Assembly (NCBI GenBank): GCA_902465465.1
Contig: CABQNF010000001.1
Location: forward strand, 1-34,395
DNA: 34,395 bases
Reading direction: 5' to 3'
Origin: an uncultured Collinsella sp.
GTDB taxonomy: Bacteria > Actinomycetota > Coriobacteriia > Coriobacteriales > Coriobacteriaceae
Within the stretch, counting starts at the first letter, position 1; every line of letters begins with the position of its first letter. The translations under genes were made by a program, and so were the position numbers. Shown here in pieces: positions 21,655 to 29,702 of the stretch. The notes beneath the pieces are model-generated. The model saw nothing but the letters and a program-made list of their open reading frames with translations. It was not told the DNA's origin and searched no databases.

Positions 21655-22455
21655 GTGGGATTTCGCGACGTTAAGCGTTCTAAGAGCGCAAAAGACACGC
21701 GTATCATTGCAATCATCAATCAAAAAGGCGGCGTCGGCAAGTCAACGACGGCTGTAAACCTTGCAGCAGCACTGGGTGAGCAGGGTCGTAAGACGCTGAT
21801 TGTCGATTTTGATCCGCAGGGAAACAGCACCAGTGGATTCGGAATTGAAAAAGAAGACCTTGATCACTGCATCTATGATGCATTGCTGAATGATGTGCCG
21901 GCAGAATCGCTTATCCTTGATACAAATTGCAAAAAGGTATTCGTAATTCCGGCAACAATTCAGCTTGCAGGCGCCGAAATTGAGCTCGTAAGCGCAATTG
22001 CTCGTGAAACCCGCCTCAAAGATTTGCTTGAGCCGATTCAGGACGAGTTCGATTTTATTTTCATTGACTGTCCTCCTTCGCTCGGCTTGCTTACCATCAA
22101 CGCCTTGACCGCAGCAGACAGCGTTTTGATTCCAATCCAGTGCGAGTATTACGCACTCGAGGGCGTTACGAAGCTGCTTGAGTCAATGAAGATGGTCAAA
22201 TCACGTCTGAACAAGGGTTTAGACACCTATGGTGTGCTTATGACCATGTATGACTCGCGTACTTCTCTGTCGAATCAGGTTGTTGAGGAGGTTCAATCGT
22301 ACTTTGGTGACAAGGCGTTTAAGACGCTGATCCCCCGTACGGTCAAAATCTCCGAAGCTCCGTCTTTTGGAGAGCCGGTAATTACCTATGCACCTCAAAA
22401 TAAGGGTGCAAAAGCATATATGAACCTTGCAAAAGAGGTGATCAAGCGTGCCTAG
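21655..22455 (+). CDS. parA: Chromosome partitioning ATPase ParA/Soj
   Basis: Walker-type ATPase that moves ParB-parS complexes and, in B. subtilis, regulates DnaA. The deviant Walker A is KGGVGKST (residues 24-31), followed by LIVDFDPQGNSTSGFGI and FIDCPPSLGLLTINAL. It has about 15 extra N-terminal residues before the usual family start. GTG start with GGAGGG upstream. The 266 residues are a normal length. It overlaps parB by 8 nt. Confidence 0.97.
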   Translation: MGFRDVKRSKSAKDTRIIAIINQKGGVGKSTTAVNLAAALGEQGRKTLIVDFDPQGNSTSGFGIEKEDLDHCIYDALLNDVPAESLILDTNCKKVFVIPATIQLAGAEIELVSAIARETRLKDLLEPIQDEFDFIFIDCPPSLGLLTINALTAADSVLIPIQCEYYALEGVTKLLESMKMVKSRLNKGLDTYGVLMTMYDSRTSLSNQVVEEVQSYFGDKAFKTLIPRTVKISEAPSFGEPVITYAPQNKGAKAYMNLAKEVIKRA

Positions 22456-23353
22456 TGTAAAGAAACGTGGCGGATTGGGACGTGGACTCAATGCTTTGGT
22501 CTCAGAGGCCGAGTATGAGACCGGTGGTTCGGCTGCATCGGCTTCAAATGCCACATCTGAAACAAAGCTACCTATTGAGGACATCGTTCCCAACCCAAAT
22601 CAGCCACGAATTCACTTTAACGAAACTGAACTTCGCGAGTTGAGCGAGTCAATCCAAGAACATGGCGTTTTGCAGCCACTTTTGGTTCGCAAACATGGAA
22701 ACGGCTATGAGATCATCGCTGGTGAGCGTCGTTACCAAGCGTCAAAGCTTGCAGGTCTTGAGGAGCTGCCTGTCATCATTAAAGATGTTAATGATGAAGA
22801 GATGCTTGCTCTTGCACTTATCGAAAACCTTCAGCGTTCTGATCTGAATCCTGTCGAAGAGGCTAAGGGCTATCGCCAGCTCATAGATGCCAGCGGTATG
22901 ACCCAGGAGGCATTGTCAAAGGCTGTAAGCAAGTCACGCTCTGCAATTACAAACTCGCTACGCCTTCTTGATCTTCCCGAAGTTGTTCAGCAGATGATAT
23001 TTGAGGGCAAACTTACTGCTGGTCATGCACGTGCGATTCTTGCAGTTCCCTATGAGGATGCTCGAATTCGACTTGCTGAGAAGGTTGTTGCAGAGGGCCT
23101 TTCCGTAAGAGCGACAGAAAATCTTGCTCCGTTGTTTTCTGCCGGAGAGACACCTAAGACTCCGAGGCCTGCAACGCCTCAGTCTTTTAAAAAGGCTGCC
23201 CGCGTGCTTCGTCAGGTTTTTAATACCAACGTGCGTGTGAAGAGCTCGCGAGGAAAGAATAAGATTGAGATTGAGTTTAAAGACGAGGAAGAGCTCTCTC
23301 GTATTCTTGGCGAAATGATTCAGTTTGATCAAGGAGGCCAAGATGAGGAATAG
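22448..23353 (+). CDS. parB: Chromosome partitioning protein ParB/Spo0J
   Basis: CTP-dependent DNA clamp that loads at parS. The N-terminal ParA-interacting motif is GLGRGLNALVSE (9-20). The CTP-binding boxes include GVLQPLLVR and GERRYQAS (92-99), followed by the catalytic-region ENLQRSDLNPVEEA. The helix-turn-helix that reads parS is MTQEALSKAVSKSRSAITNS. The C-terminal dimerisation domain starts around 240. Product 301 residues from a GTG start with GAGGTG upstream. It overlaps the next small gene by 11 nt. Confidence 0.97.
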   Translation: MPSVKKRGGLGRGLNALVSEAEYETGGSAASASNATSETKLPIEDIVPNPNQPRIHFNETELRELSESIQEHGVLQPLLVRKHGNGYEIIAGERRYQASKLAGLEELPVIIKDVNDEEMLALALIENLQRSDLNPVEEAKGYRQLIDASGMTQEALSKAVSKSRSAITNSLRLLDLPEVVQQMIFEGKLTAGHARAILAVPYEDARIRLAEKVVAEGLSVRATENLAPLFSAGETPKTPRPATPQSFKKAARVLRQVFNTNVRVKSSRGKNKIEIEFKDEEELSRILGEMIQFDQGGQDEE

Positions 23354-23597
23354 AATTTTAACTGCGATTGCATTGGCGACGACTGTCGCGGTTGGTGCCT
23401 TTGCTGGCTATAAGATCGCGACAGACGATGAGCTGCGAGGTCGTTTGCTTCGTAGCGCGCAAGATATTGTCGATACATCCAAGAAGAAAATGGATGTTAT
23501 GACAGAAGATGTTGCCATGCGCACTGCTCAGGTAACGAAGAATCCCAAGATTAATCAAGGTTGGGTTAGCAACCAATGGGAAAATGTAGGCTATTAG
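23343..23597 (+). CDS. Small membrane-anchored protein downstream of parB
   Basis: An unrecognised 84-residue protein. The start at 23343 is set by GGAGG (23334-23338) and overlaps the end of parB by 11 nt. Residues 5-24 form one hydrophobic segment (ILTAIALATTVAVGAFAGYK), preceded by a basic MRNR, so the rest should lie on the opposite face according to the positive-inside rule or be a cleaved signal. The rest is a charged, helical-looking stretch (DELRGRLLRSAQDIVDTSKK), similar in style to YtxH-type small proteins but without a clear match. Coupling to parB suggests a link to segregation or to membrane attachment of the origin, which is an inference. Confidence 0.75.
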   Translation: MRNRILTAIALATTVAVGAFAGYKIATDDELRGRLLRSAQDIVDTSKKKMDVMTEDVAMRTAQVTKNPKINQGWVSNQWENVGY

Positions 23598-23605
23598 GTA
23601 CCTAA
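23594..23605. repeat. 12-bp palindrome TTAGGTACCTAA, copy 2
   Basis: Identical to the copy at 20090-20101, also followed by C. It contains the stop codon of the small gene downstream of parB. Confidence 0.6.
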
Positions 23606-23624
23606 CAATTACTTAGCATATTTT

Positions 23625-23667
23625 GAGGGGTTCTTGTCTGATTCACGAGGCAAGGACCCCTTATTTT
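23625..23667 (+). terminator. Terminator of the rsmG-parAB region
   Basis: The arm beginning GAGGGGTTCTTGTC (23625-23638) pairs, with some G-T pairs, with GGCAAGGACCCCTT (23649-23662), followed by ATTTT. Confidence 0.7.
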
Positions 23668-23722
23668 GGCCGTAAAAAATGGGACAGGTAGCAGCTGATT
23701 CAAAATTAAGGCCAATAAATGA

Positions 23723-23759
23723 AACGGCCCCGGTTGCATATCTTGCAACCGGGGCCGTT
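23723..23759 (-). terminator. Terminator of rlmN
   Basis: A perfect 16-bp GC-rich stem (23723-23738 with 23744-23759) closes a five-base loop. On the minus strand it is followed by TTCATTTATT. It lies about 40 nt beyond the rlmN stop. Confidence 0.85.
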
Positions 23760-23762
23760 CGA

Positions 23763-23778
23763 TGTTTCACATGAAACG
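23763..23778 (+). promoter_or_regulatory. Degenerate parS-like site
   Basis: TGTTTCACATGAAACG matches the parS consensus at 14 of 16 positions. It sits between the rlmN stop codon and its terminator, 2.1 kb from the perfect parS array. Confidence 0.55.
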
Positions 23779-23796
23779 TTTTGGGGTGCGACTCCC

Positions 23797-24849
23797 CTAT
23801 GCGTGCTTCTGAACTTTGAAGCGCTGCTTCAGCTGTCCGCAAGCGGCGTCAATATCGTTACCACGGGAGTTACGAATCGTGGTCTCGATGCCACGAGACT
23901 CAAGGCGACGCTGAAGATCCTCAACCTTATGAATCGGCGATGGCTTGAGCGGGCTGCCCTCGATGTCGTTAAGCTGGATCAGGTTAACGTGGCACAACGT
24001 TCCATCGCAGAAGTCGCAGAGCGCCTGCATCTCGGGATTCGTATCGTTGACGCCTTCAATCATGGCATACTCATAAGTCGGGCGGCGGCCAGTCTTCTCA
24101 GTGTAGAGCTGAAGCGCCTCGTGAAGGCGAAGCAGCGTGTACTTCTTAACGCCGGGCATGAGCTTGTTGCGCGTCGACTGGATGGCGGAATGCAGGGAAA
24201 CGGCAAGCGTGAACTGCTCGGGGATGTCGGCAAATTTGCGAATACCGGGAATAACGCCGCTGGTAGAGACGGTGAGATGACGAGCGCCGATACCGATGCC
24301 ATCGGGGTCGTTGAGGATTCGCAGCGCCTTGAGAACCTCGTCGTAGTTGGCAAACGGCTCACCCTGGCCCATGAAGACAACGCTCGTGGCGCGCTCGCCA
24401 AAGTCGTTGGATACATGAAGTGCCTGGTCGACGATCTCTTGAGCGGTCAGCGAGCGCTTGAGGCCGTTGAGACCGGTAGCGCAAAAGGCGCAGCCCATGC
24501 CGCAGCCTGCCTGGGTGGAAACGCAGACGGAAAGCTTGTTACGACGGGGCATACCGACAGTCTCGACGGAAACGCCGTCGTGGTACTCGAGCAGATACTT
24601 ACGAGAGCCATCTTTGGAAACCTGCTTGGTTAGTTCAGTCGGCGTGTCAAAGGCAAAAGCCTCTTTAAGCTGCTCGCGGAAAGCCTTGGGAAGGTTGGTC
24701 ATATCGTCAAACGAACAAACGTTCTTCTCGAAGACCCATTCGATGAGCTGCTTCGCGCGGAAGGCGGGCTGGCCAAGTTCGGCCACGAGCTCGCGAATAT
24801 CGTTTTGGCTCAAGTCGCGAATGTCCTGAGATTTAGTCCTGGGATTCAT
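23797..24849 (-). CDS. rlmN: Dual-specificity rRNA/tRNA adenine-C2 methyltransferase RlmN
   Basis: Radical-SAM enzyme that methylates A2503 of 23S rRNA and A37 of some tRNAs. The [4Fe-4S] cysteines are Cys116, Cys120 and Cys123 (CGMGCAFC). The C-terminal methyl-carrying cysteine is Cys337 (DIDAACGQL). FMGQGEPFANYDEVLKA is a further family motif. Product 350 residues, normal length. ATG start with GAAAGG upstream. It is transcribed divergently from ddl across an 85-bp gap. Confidence 0.97.
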   Translation of the reverse strand: MNPRTKSQDIRDLSQNDIRELVAELGQPAFRAKQLIEWVFEKNVCSFDDMTNLPKAFREQLKEAFAFDTPTELTKQVSKDGSRKYLLEYHDGVSVETVGMPRRNKLSVCVSTQAGCGMGCAFCATGLNGLKRSLTAQEIVDQALHVSNDFGERATSVVFMGQGEPFANYDEVLKALRILNDPDGIGIGARHLTVSTSGVIPGIRKFADIPEQFTLAVSLHSAIQSTRNKLMPGVKKYTLLRLHEALQLYTEKTGRRPTYEYAMIEGVNDTNPEMQALCDFCDGTLCHVNLIQLNDIEGSPLKPSPIHKVEDLQRRLESRGIETTIRNSRGNDIDAACGQLKQRFKVQKHA

Positions 24850-24888
24850 GGAAGCCTTTCGATTTTGGGGAAACGTAGAGGGTATCGC

Positions 24889-24894
24889 TACAAT
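24889..24894 (+). promoter_or_regulatory. Possible -10 element of ddl
   Basis: TACAAT lies 40 nt before the ddl start. A -35 is weak (TTGGGG at 24865-24870, 18-bp spacer), so the promoter may need an activator or rely on the -10 alone. Confidence 0.4.
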
Positions 24895-24934
24895 ATGGTA
24901 TCAGCTGCAGAAATTATAGAGGAGGAGTCTGCCC

Positions 24935-25900
24935 ATGCCGGGTAAAAGCCTAGAGAACATGCACGTAGCGGTCTTGGCGGGCGGTCATTCCGCCGAGCGC
25001 GAGATCTCGCTCAATTCGGGAAAGAACGTTGTGGTGGCACTGAAGGAAGCCGGCTACACCTCGGTGGATCTGCTCGACACGGCCGCTGATGATTTTATGG
25101 TAACCATGGCGACCGGCGGCTTTGATGTGGCGTTTATCGCCATGCACGGTGCCGGCGGCGAGGATGGCGCCATGCAGGGTGCCATGGAGACCCTGGGTAT
25201 CCCCTACACGGCCTCGGGCGTGCTTGCCAGCGCCTGCGGTGCCGACAAGGAAGTCTCTAAGCTCCTGTACGCCAAGGCGGGCATTCCCATTGCCCCCGGC
25301 CTTGCGCTCGAGGTGGGCGATGAAGTCGATATCGATCATATCGTCGAGGTCTGTGGCGAGCACTGCTTTGTGAAGCCGGCCGTCAACGGTTCCAGCTATG
25401 GCATTTCCCTGGTCCATGAGCCCTCCGAGCTGCCCGCGGCAATCGCCAAGGCGTTTGAGTACGGCGACAAAGTGCTGGTCGAGAAGTGCATCGAGGGTAC
25501 CGAGATCACCGTCGGCGTATACGGCGAAGATGACGTGCGCGCTCTGCCGATTGTCGAGATTCGTAAGCCCGAGGACTGCGAGTTCTACGATCTGGACGTG
25601 AAATATGTCGACCCTACGGACATCCATCGCATTCCGGCGCAGATTTCACCCGAGAACTACGCTCGTGCCCAGGAGCTTGCCTGTGCCGCTCACAAGGCCC
25701 TCGGGTGCCTGGGTATCTCGCGCAGCGACTTTATCGTGAGCGAGGACGGCCCCGTTATCCTCGAGACCAATACCATTCCCGGCATGACCGATACGTCGCT
25801 GTATCCGGATGAGATCCGCCACACCGACGACATGACGTTCCCGCAGGTCTGTGACAGTCTGATCCGTATGGGTCTTCGTCGAGCGGGCATTGCATGCTAA
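24935..25900 (+). CDS. ddl: D-alanine--D-alanine ligase
   Basis: ATP-grasp enzyme that makes the D-Ala-D-Ala dipeptide of peptidoglycan. It has LAGGHSAEREISLNSG, MHGAGGEDGAMQGAMETLG followed by IPYTASGVLAS, the nucleotide loop VKPAVNGSSYGI and the metal/substrate motif ETNTIPGMTDTSLYP. The 321 residues fit the family. GAGGAGG precedes the ATG. It ends inside the start of the helicase gene (7-nt overlap). The substrate pool is fed by the racemase gene at 2324-3469. Confidence 0.96.
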   Translation: MPGKSLENMHVAVLAGGHSAEREISLNSGKNVVVALKEAGYTSVDLLDTAADDFMVTMATGGFDVAFIAMHGAGGEDGAMQGAMETLGIPYTASGVLASACGADKEVSKLLYAKAGIPIAPGLALEVGDEVDIDHIVEVCGEHCFVKPAVNGSSYGISLVHEPSELPAAIAKAFEYGDKVLVEKCIEGTEITVGVYGEDDVRALPIVEIRKPEDCEFYDLDVKYVDPTDIHRIPAQISPENYARAQELACAAHKALGCLGISRSDFIVSEDGPVILETNTIPGMTDTSLYPDEIRHTDDMTFPQVCDSLIRMGLRRAGIAC

Positions 25901-28788
25901 TCGAGGACGCGGTTTCGTCAGGAACGCCGCAGTTTGTCATCGACTCCTATGCCACGCTAGCCGAACGCGCCAAAACGCAGTCCTTCGGCCTCATCGAGGA
26001 AGATGTGATTGTCCTCGATACCGAGACCACGGGTCTTTCGGTGCAGGACAACGAGCTGATCGAGATCTCGGCGGCCCGTCTTTCGGGCCGCGAGGTTATC
26101 GACCGCTTCGATACCTTCGTGCATCCCAAGCAGCTGATTCCTGCCGAGATTACCGAGCTCACGAGCATTACAAATGCCGATGTGGCAGATGCCCCGTCGG
26201 CCGTTGAGGCCGTCGCCGCCCTCGCCGATTTTGTCGGTGGTTGCCCGGTGATTGCACATAACGCCACGTTCGACCGCTCGTTTATCGAGTCGGTCAAAGG
26301 CGGCGTCAATGTGAGCGATATTTGGATCGATTCGCTGGCGCTGTCGCGAATCGCGCTTCCGCGCCTGGCCTCGCACAAGCTGTCTTTTATGGCCGATCTG
26401 TTTGGCTGTGACTCGGTATCACACCGTGCCAATGCCGACGTCGACGCCCTGTGTGGCGTATGGCGCGTGTTGCTTGTGGCACTCACCGACTTGCCCCAGG
26501 GCCTCATGGCGCGCCTAGCCGACATGCATCCGGATGTGCCTTGGTCCTATCGTCCTATCTTCTCATTCTTGGCAGGGCAGAACCCTGGTTCTATCTTCTC
26601 TCTCAGCGCCGCTCGTACTGACGTTCTCAAGGCCGATCGCGCCGACGATCGGGTGGACGCCGACGAACTGCCGGTCCTCAAGATGCCGAGTCGTGAGGAG
26701 ATTGAGGCAGACTATGCGCCAGGTGGCCTGGTCAATCGCATGTATCCCACTTACGAGCCGCGTGATGAGCAGATCGCGATGGCGCTCGAGGTCCGCGATG
26801 CGCTGGTCACGGGCACTCATCGTGTAATTGAGGCGGGCACAGGCGTCGGCAAATCGATGGCCTATCTGGTGCCTTTTGCCGAGGCGGCACGCCGTAACAA
26901 CATCACGGTTGGTATTGCGACCAAATCGAACAATCTTGCAGACCAGCTCATGTACCATGAGCTGCCAAAACTTGCCGAGCAACTGGACGGTGGTCTGTCA
27001 TTTTGCGCTCTCAAGGGCTATGACCACTATCCGTGCCTGCGCAAGCTTGAGCGCATGAGCCGAGGCCAGGTCGAGATTACCACCAAGCGCGATCCGGCGG
27101 ACACGCTCACGGCGGTCGCGGTCATTATGGCGTACGTCTGCCAATCAGCCGATGGCGACCTCGACTCGCTTGGCATTCGGTGGCGCAGCGTCAACCGCCC
27201 CGACTTTACGACGGCCTCGCGCGAGTGTGCTCGCCGCCTCTGCCCGTTTTTCCCTGATAAATGTTTGGTCCACGGCGCTCGCCGTCGTGCGGCGCATGCC
27301 GATGTGGTGGTCACCAACCATTCCCTGCTGTTCCGCAATGTTGCGGCCGAGGGCAGGATTTTGCCTCCGATTCGTCATTGGGTAATCGACGAGGCTCATT
27401 CTATCGAGCGCGAGGCGCGCCGTCAGTGGGCGCGCGTGGTGTCGGCGGACGAATCACGCGTTCTGTTTGAGCGCCTGGGTGGCTCGAGCACCGGTGCGCT
27501 AAGCCAGGTCTCCCGTGATTTGGCAACCTCCGAGGGCTCTACGCTCTATTTGGGCCTTACTGCCAAGGCGACGTCGACGGTTGCGCGCGCGAGCATGGCA
27601 ATCGCCGACGTGTTCGATGGCGTTCGCGAGCTCGGCCGCCGTGCCCGTGGGGGTTATGACAATGCCAATCTATGGATTGGCCCCGAGCTGCGCGAATCTG
27701 ACGACTGGCATGATTTCTTACCGTCGGCCTACACTGCCATCGACGCATTGGAACAAGCTGACAAGAGCGTCGACGCGCTGGTGCAAGCCGTCGCCGCCGA
27801 CAAGCCCGAGGTTGTTGTCGACCTGGGTGATATTTCGCGCCGCCTGCACGAGCTGGCCGAGAACCTCAAACTCATCATTGACGGCACCGATGAACACTAC
27901 GTGTATTCGCTGCAGGTCAATCGCAGGCTGCGTGCCGGCGGAGAGTCAATGACCGCAGAGCGCATCGACATTGGCGAGGCCTTGGCAACCGAGTGGCTGC
28001 CCGAGGTTCACACGGCTATCTTTGCCTCGGCGACCATGACGGTGTCCAAAAGCTTTGAACACTTTAACCACGCGGTCGGTCTCGATCGCATCGGTGCTTC
28101 AACATCCTCGTCGCTGCACTTGGACTCGAGCTACGACTTCGATTCGAACATGGCTGTAGTCGTTGCGGGCGATATCCCCGATCCGCGCGATCGTGAGAGC
28201 TATCTTACAGCGCTCGAGCGCGTGCTGGTCGACGCCCATCTTGCCATGGGCGGATCGGTGCTCACACTGTTCACCAATCGGCGCGACATGGAAGACCTGT
28301 ACGCCCGCGTTGAGCCTAAGATGGCCCGTGCGGGTCTGGAGCTCAGCTGCCAGCAGCGCAACTCATCTCCTCGTCGCCTGCGCGACCGGTTTATCAACGA
28401 GCCGACCTCGTCGCTTTTTGCCCTTAAGGCCTTCTGGGAGGGATTCGACGCCAGCGGCGAGACGCTGCGCTGCGTCATCATTCCCAAGCTGCCGTTCTCG
28501 AGTCCCACGGACCCGCTCTCGTGCGAGCGCAACCTGCGCGAAGACCGCGCTTGGGCGCGCTATTCGCTGCCCGAGGCGGTGCTCGAGGTCAAGCAGGCGG
28601 CCGGCCGCCTTATCCGCTCGTCGACCGATTGCGGCGTGCTGATTCTGGCCGACCCGCGCCTGGTGACGAAGGGCTACGGAAAGAAGTTCTTAACGTCGCT
28701 GCCCACGAGCTCCTACCAGCGCATCGAATCGGCGCAGATCGGGCACTATCTGCAACTGTGGCGCGCACGCCACGAGCGGCGTCGCTAA
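25894..28788 (+). CDS. dinG: DinG-type exonuclease/helicase (DnaQ-like exonuclease fused to XPD-like Fe-S helicase)
   Basis: A 964-residue DNA repair protein. The N-terminal exonuclease domain has VLDTETTGL (Asp42, Glu44) and VIAHNATFDRSF, then a late NADVDA acidic motif, so the DEDD residues appear intact. The helicase has Walker A EAGTGVGKS, an Fe-S domain with cysteines 381, 445, 450 and 457 at XPD-like spacing, the DEAH box VIDEAHSIE, and C-terminal motifs FWEGFDASGETLR and QAAGRLIRSSTDCG. In E. coli, DinG resolves R-loops and replication-transcription collisions; the fused exonuclease form is common in Gram-positives. Translation starts within the ddl stop region. The 3' end overlaps the opposing WYL gene by 4 nt. 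Confidence 0.93.
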   Translation: MLIEDAVSSGTPQFVIDSYATLAERAKTQSFGLIEEDVIVLDTETTGLSVQDNELIEISAARLSGREVIDRFDTFVHPKQLIPAEITELTSITNADVADAPSAVEAVAALADFVGGCPVIAHNATFDRSFIESVKGGVNVSDIWIDSLALSRIALPRLASHKLSFMADLFGCDSVSHRANADVDALCGVWRVLLVALTDLPQGLMARLADMHPDVPWSYRPIFSFLAGQNPGSIFSLSAARTDVLKADRADDRVDADELPVLKMPSREEIEADYAPGGLVNRMYPTYEPRDEQIAMALEVRDALVTGTHRVIEAGTGVGKSMAYLVPFAEAARRNNITVGIATKSNNLADQLMYHELPKLAEQLDGGLSFCALKGYDHYPCLRKLERMSRGQVEITTKRDPADTLTAVAVIMAYVCQSADGDLDSLGIRWRSVNRPDFTTASRECARRLCPFFPDKCLVHGARRRAAHADVVVTNHSLLFRNVAAEGRILPPIRHWVIDEAHSIEREARRQWARVVSADESRVLFERLGGSSTGALSQVSRDLATSEGSTLYLGLTAKATSTVARASMAIADVFDGVRELGRRARGGYDNANLWIGPELRESDDWHDFLPSAYTAIDALEQADKSVDALVQAVAADKPEVVVDLGDISRRLHELAENLKLIIDGTDEHYVYSLQVNRRLRAGGESMTAERIDIGEALATEWLPEVHTAIFASATMTVSKSFEHFNHAVGLDRIGASTSSSLHLDSSYDFDSNMAVVVAGDIPDPRDRESYLTALERVLVDAHLAMGGSVLTLFTNRRDMEDLYARVEPKMARAGLELSCQQRNSSPRRLRDRFINEPTSSLFALKAFWEGFDASGETLRCVIIPKLPFSSPTDPLSCERNLREDRAWARYSLPEAVLEVKQAAGRLIRSSTDCGVLILADPRLVTKGYGKKFLTSLPTSSYQRIESAQIGHYLQLWRARHERRR

Positions 28789-29702
28789 AGCGGACAGACG
28801 AGGGTTTTTGCCATATCGCACAGACGCTTTGACAGGGCGGGGTCATCCAAGATGCGGATGGCTCCGCCCGCTGCGATTATCTGGCTCAGTAGCCAACGCT
28901 CGGAGCCGTAATGCACGGTTACCGTTGCCGTGTCTGCCCCGCTGCGCTCGATTAGGGTGATGCCGGCCCAGTCCAGATGCTCCGCCATATCGAATGGCAT
29001 CAGGAGCTTTGCGCTACGCTGCGTCCGGGCAAGGGAATCGTGGAGGGATGCGACATCCGGTGCGTGAGGCACGACGGAGTCTTCCGTCAAGGCGAGTCCC
29101 TCGATTTTATCCATGCGATAGGTGCGCTGTTCATCGACCGCGACATCCCAGGCAATCAGATACGTTTGATCGCCGTTTGTTGTGATGCGCAAGGGGTCGA
29201 CCAAACGCTCGCGCGCTTGTGTGTCATCCATCGAGCGATACGAGATGCGGCAGCGAACGCCGTCCCGAATGGCGCAGCTCAGCTGCTGCCAGTGCGATCC
29301 GTGGGCGACGGTGTCAAAGACGCGCTGGTTGTAACCGAGCTCTTTGGGAAGAAGAGCTCGCCGTATTCGAGCCGCCGCCTGGGGTTCGATCCCCAATGAT
29401 TCAAGTTCATGGTTGAGCACAGCGCCCTCGGCGGCACTCAGGCGTAGCGGCAGCACGCGCCCCGCATCACCGGTGAGGACCACGCACTCGCCGCGGCGTT
29501 CACAGATAATACGTGCGCCCGATTCTCGGTCCGCAAGCGTCGAGACGATCTCGAGAATCTCGTCGAGTGATGCCCCCGTGATATCAAAGCGGCTGCAAAG
29601 CTCGTCTCGTGTCATGCCATTCTCGCCGGCGGCGTAGAGGGCCTCCATGATGTCGATGGCGCGCGAGAGTCTTTGCTCGCTGGTGAGTTTACGCGCGGGC
29701 AT
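28785..29702 (-). CDS. WYL-domain regulator, PafC-like
   Basis: A 305-residue transcription regulator. The first 65 residues contain a helix-turn-helix-like region (GMTRDELCSRFDITGASLDEI), and the central to late part is a WYL module with QTYLIAWDVAVDEQRTYRMDKI followed by the C-terminal extension usual for this family. The start MPARKL at 29702 overlaps the upstream WYL gene by 14 nt; a longer frame from 29753 would lie deep inside that gene. Two adjacent WYL genes with overlapping ends resemble mycobacterial pafB-pafC, whose products form a complex that activates the LexA-independent DNA-damage response. No proteasome or Pup genes are nearby. The last codons overlap the stop of the opposing dinG. 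Confidence 0.8.
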   Translation of the reverse strand: MPARKLTSEQRLSRAIDIMEALYAAGENGMTRDELCSRFDITGASLDEILEIVSTLADRESGARIICERRGECVVLTGDAGRVLPLRLSAAEGAVLNHELESLGIEPQAAARIRRALLPKELGYNQRVFDTVAHGSHWQQLSCAIRDGVRCRISYRSMDDTQARERLVDPLRITTNGDQTYLIAWDVAVDEQRTYRMDKIEGLALTEDSVVPHAPDVASLHDSLARTQRSAKLLMPFDMAEHLDWAGITLIERSGADTATVTVHYGSERWLLSQIIAAGGAIRILDDPALSKRLCDMAKTLVCPL

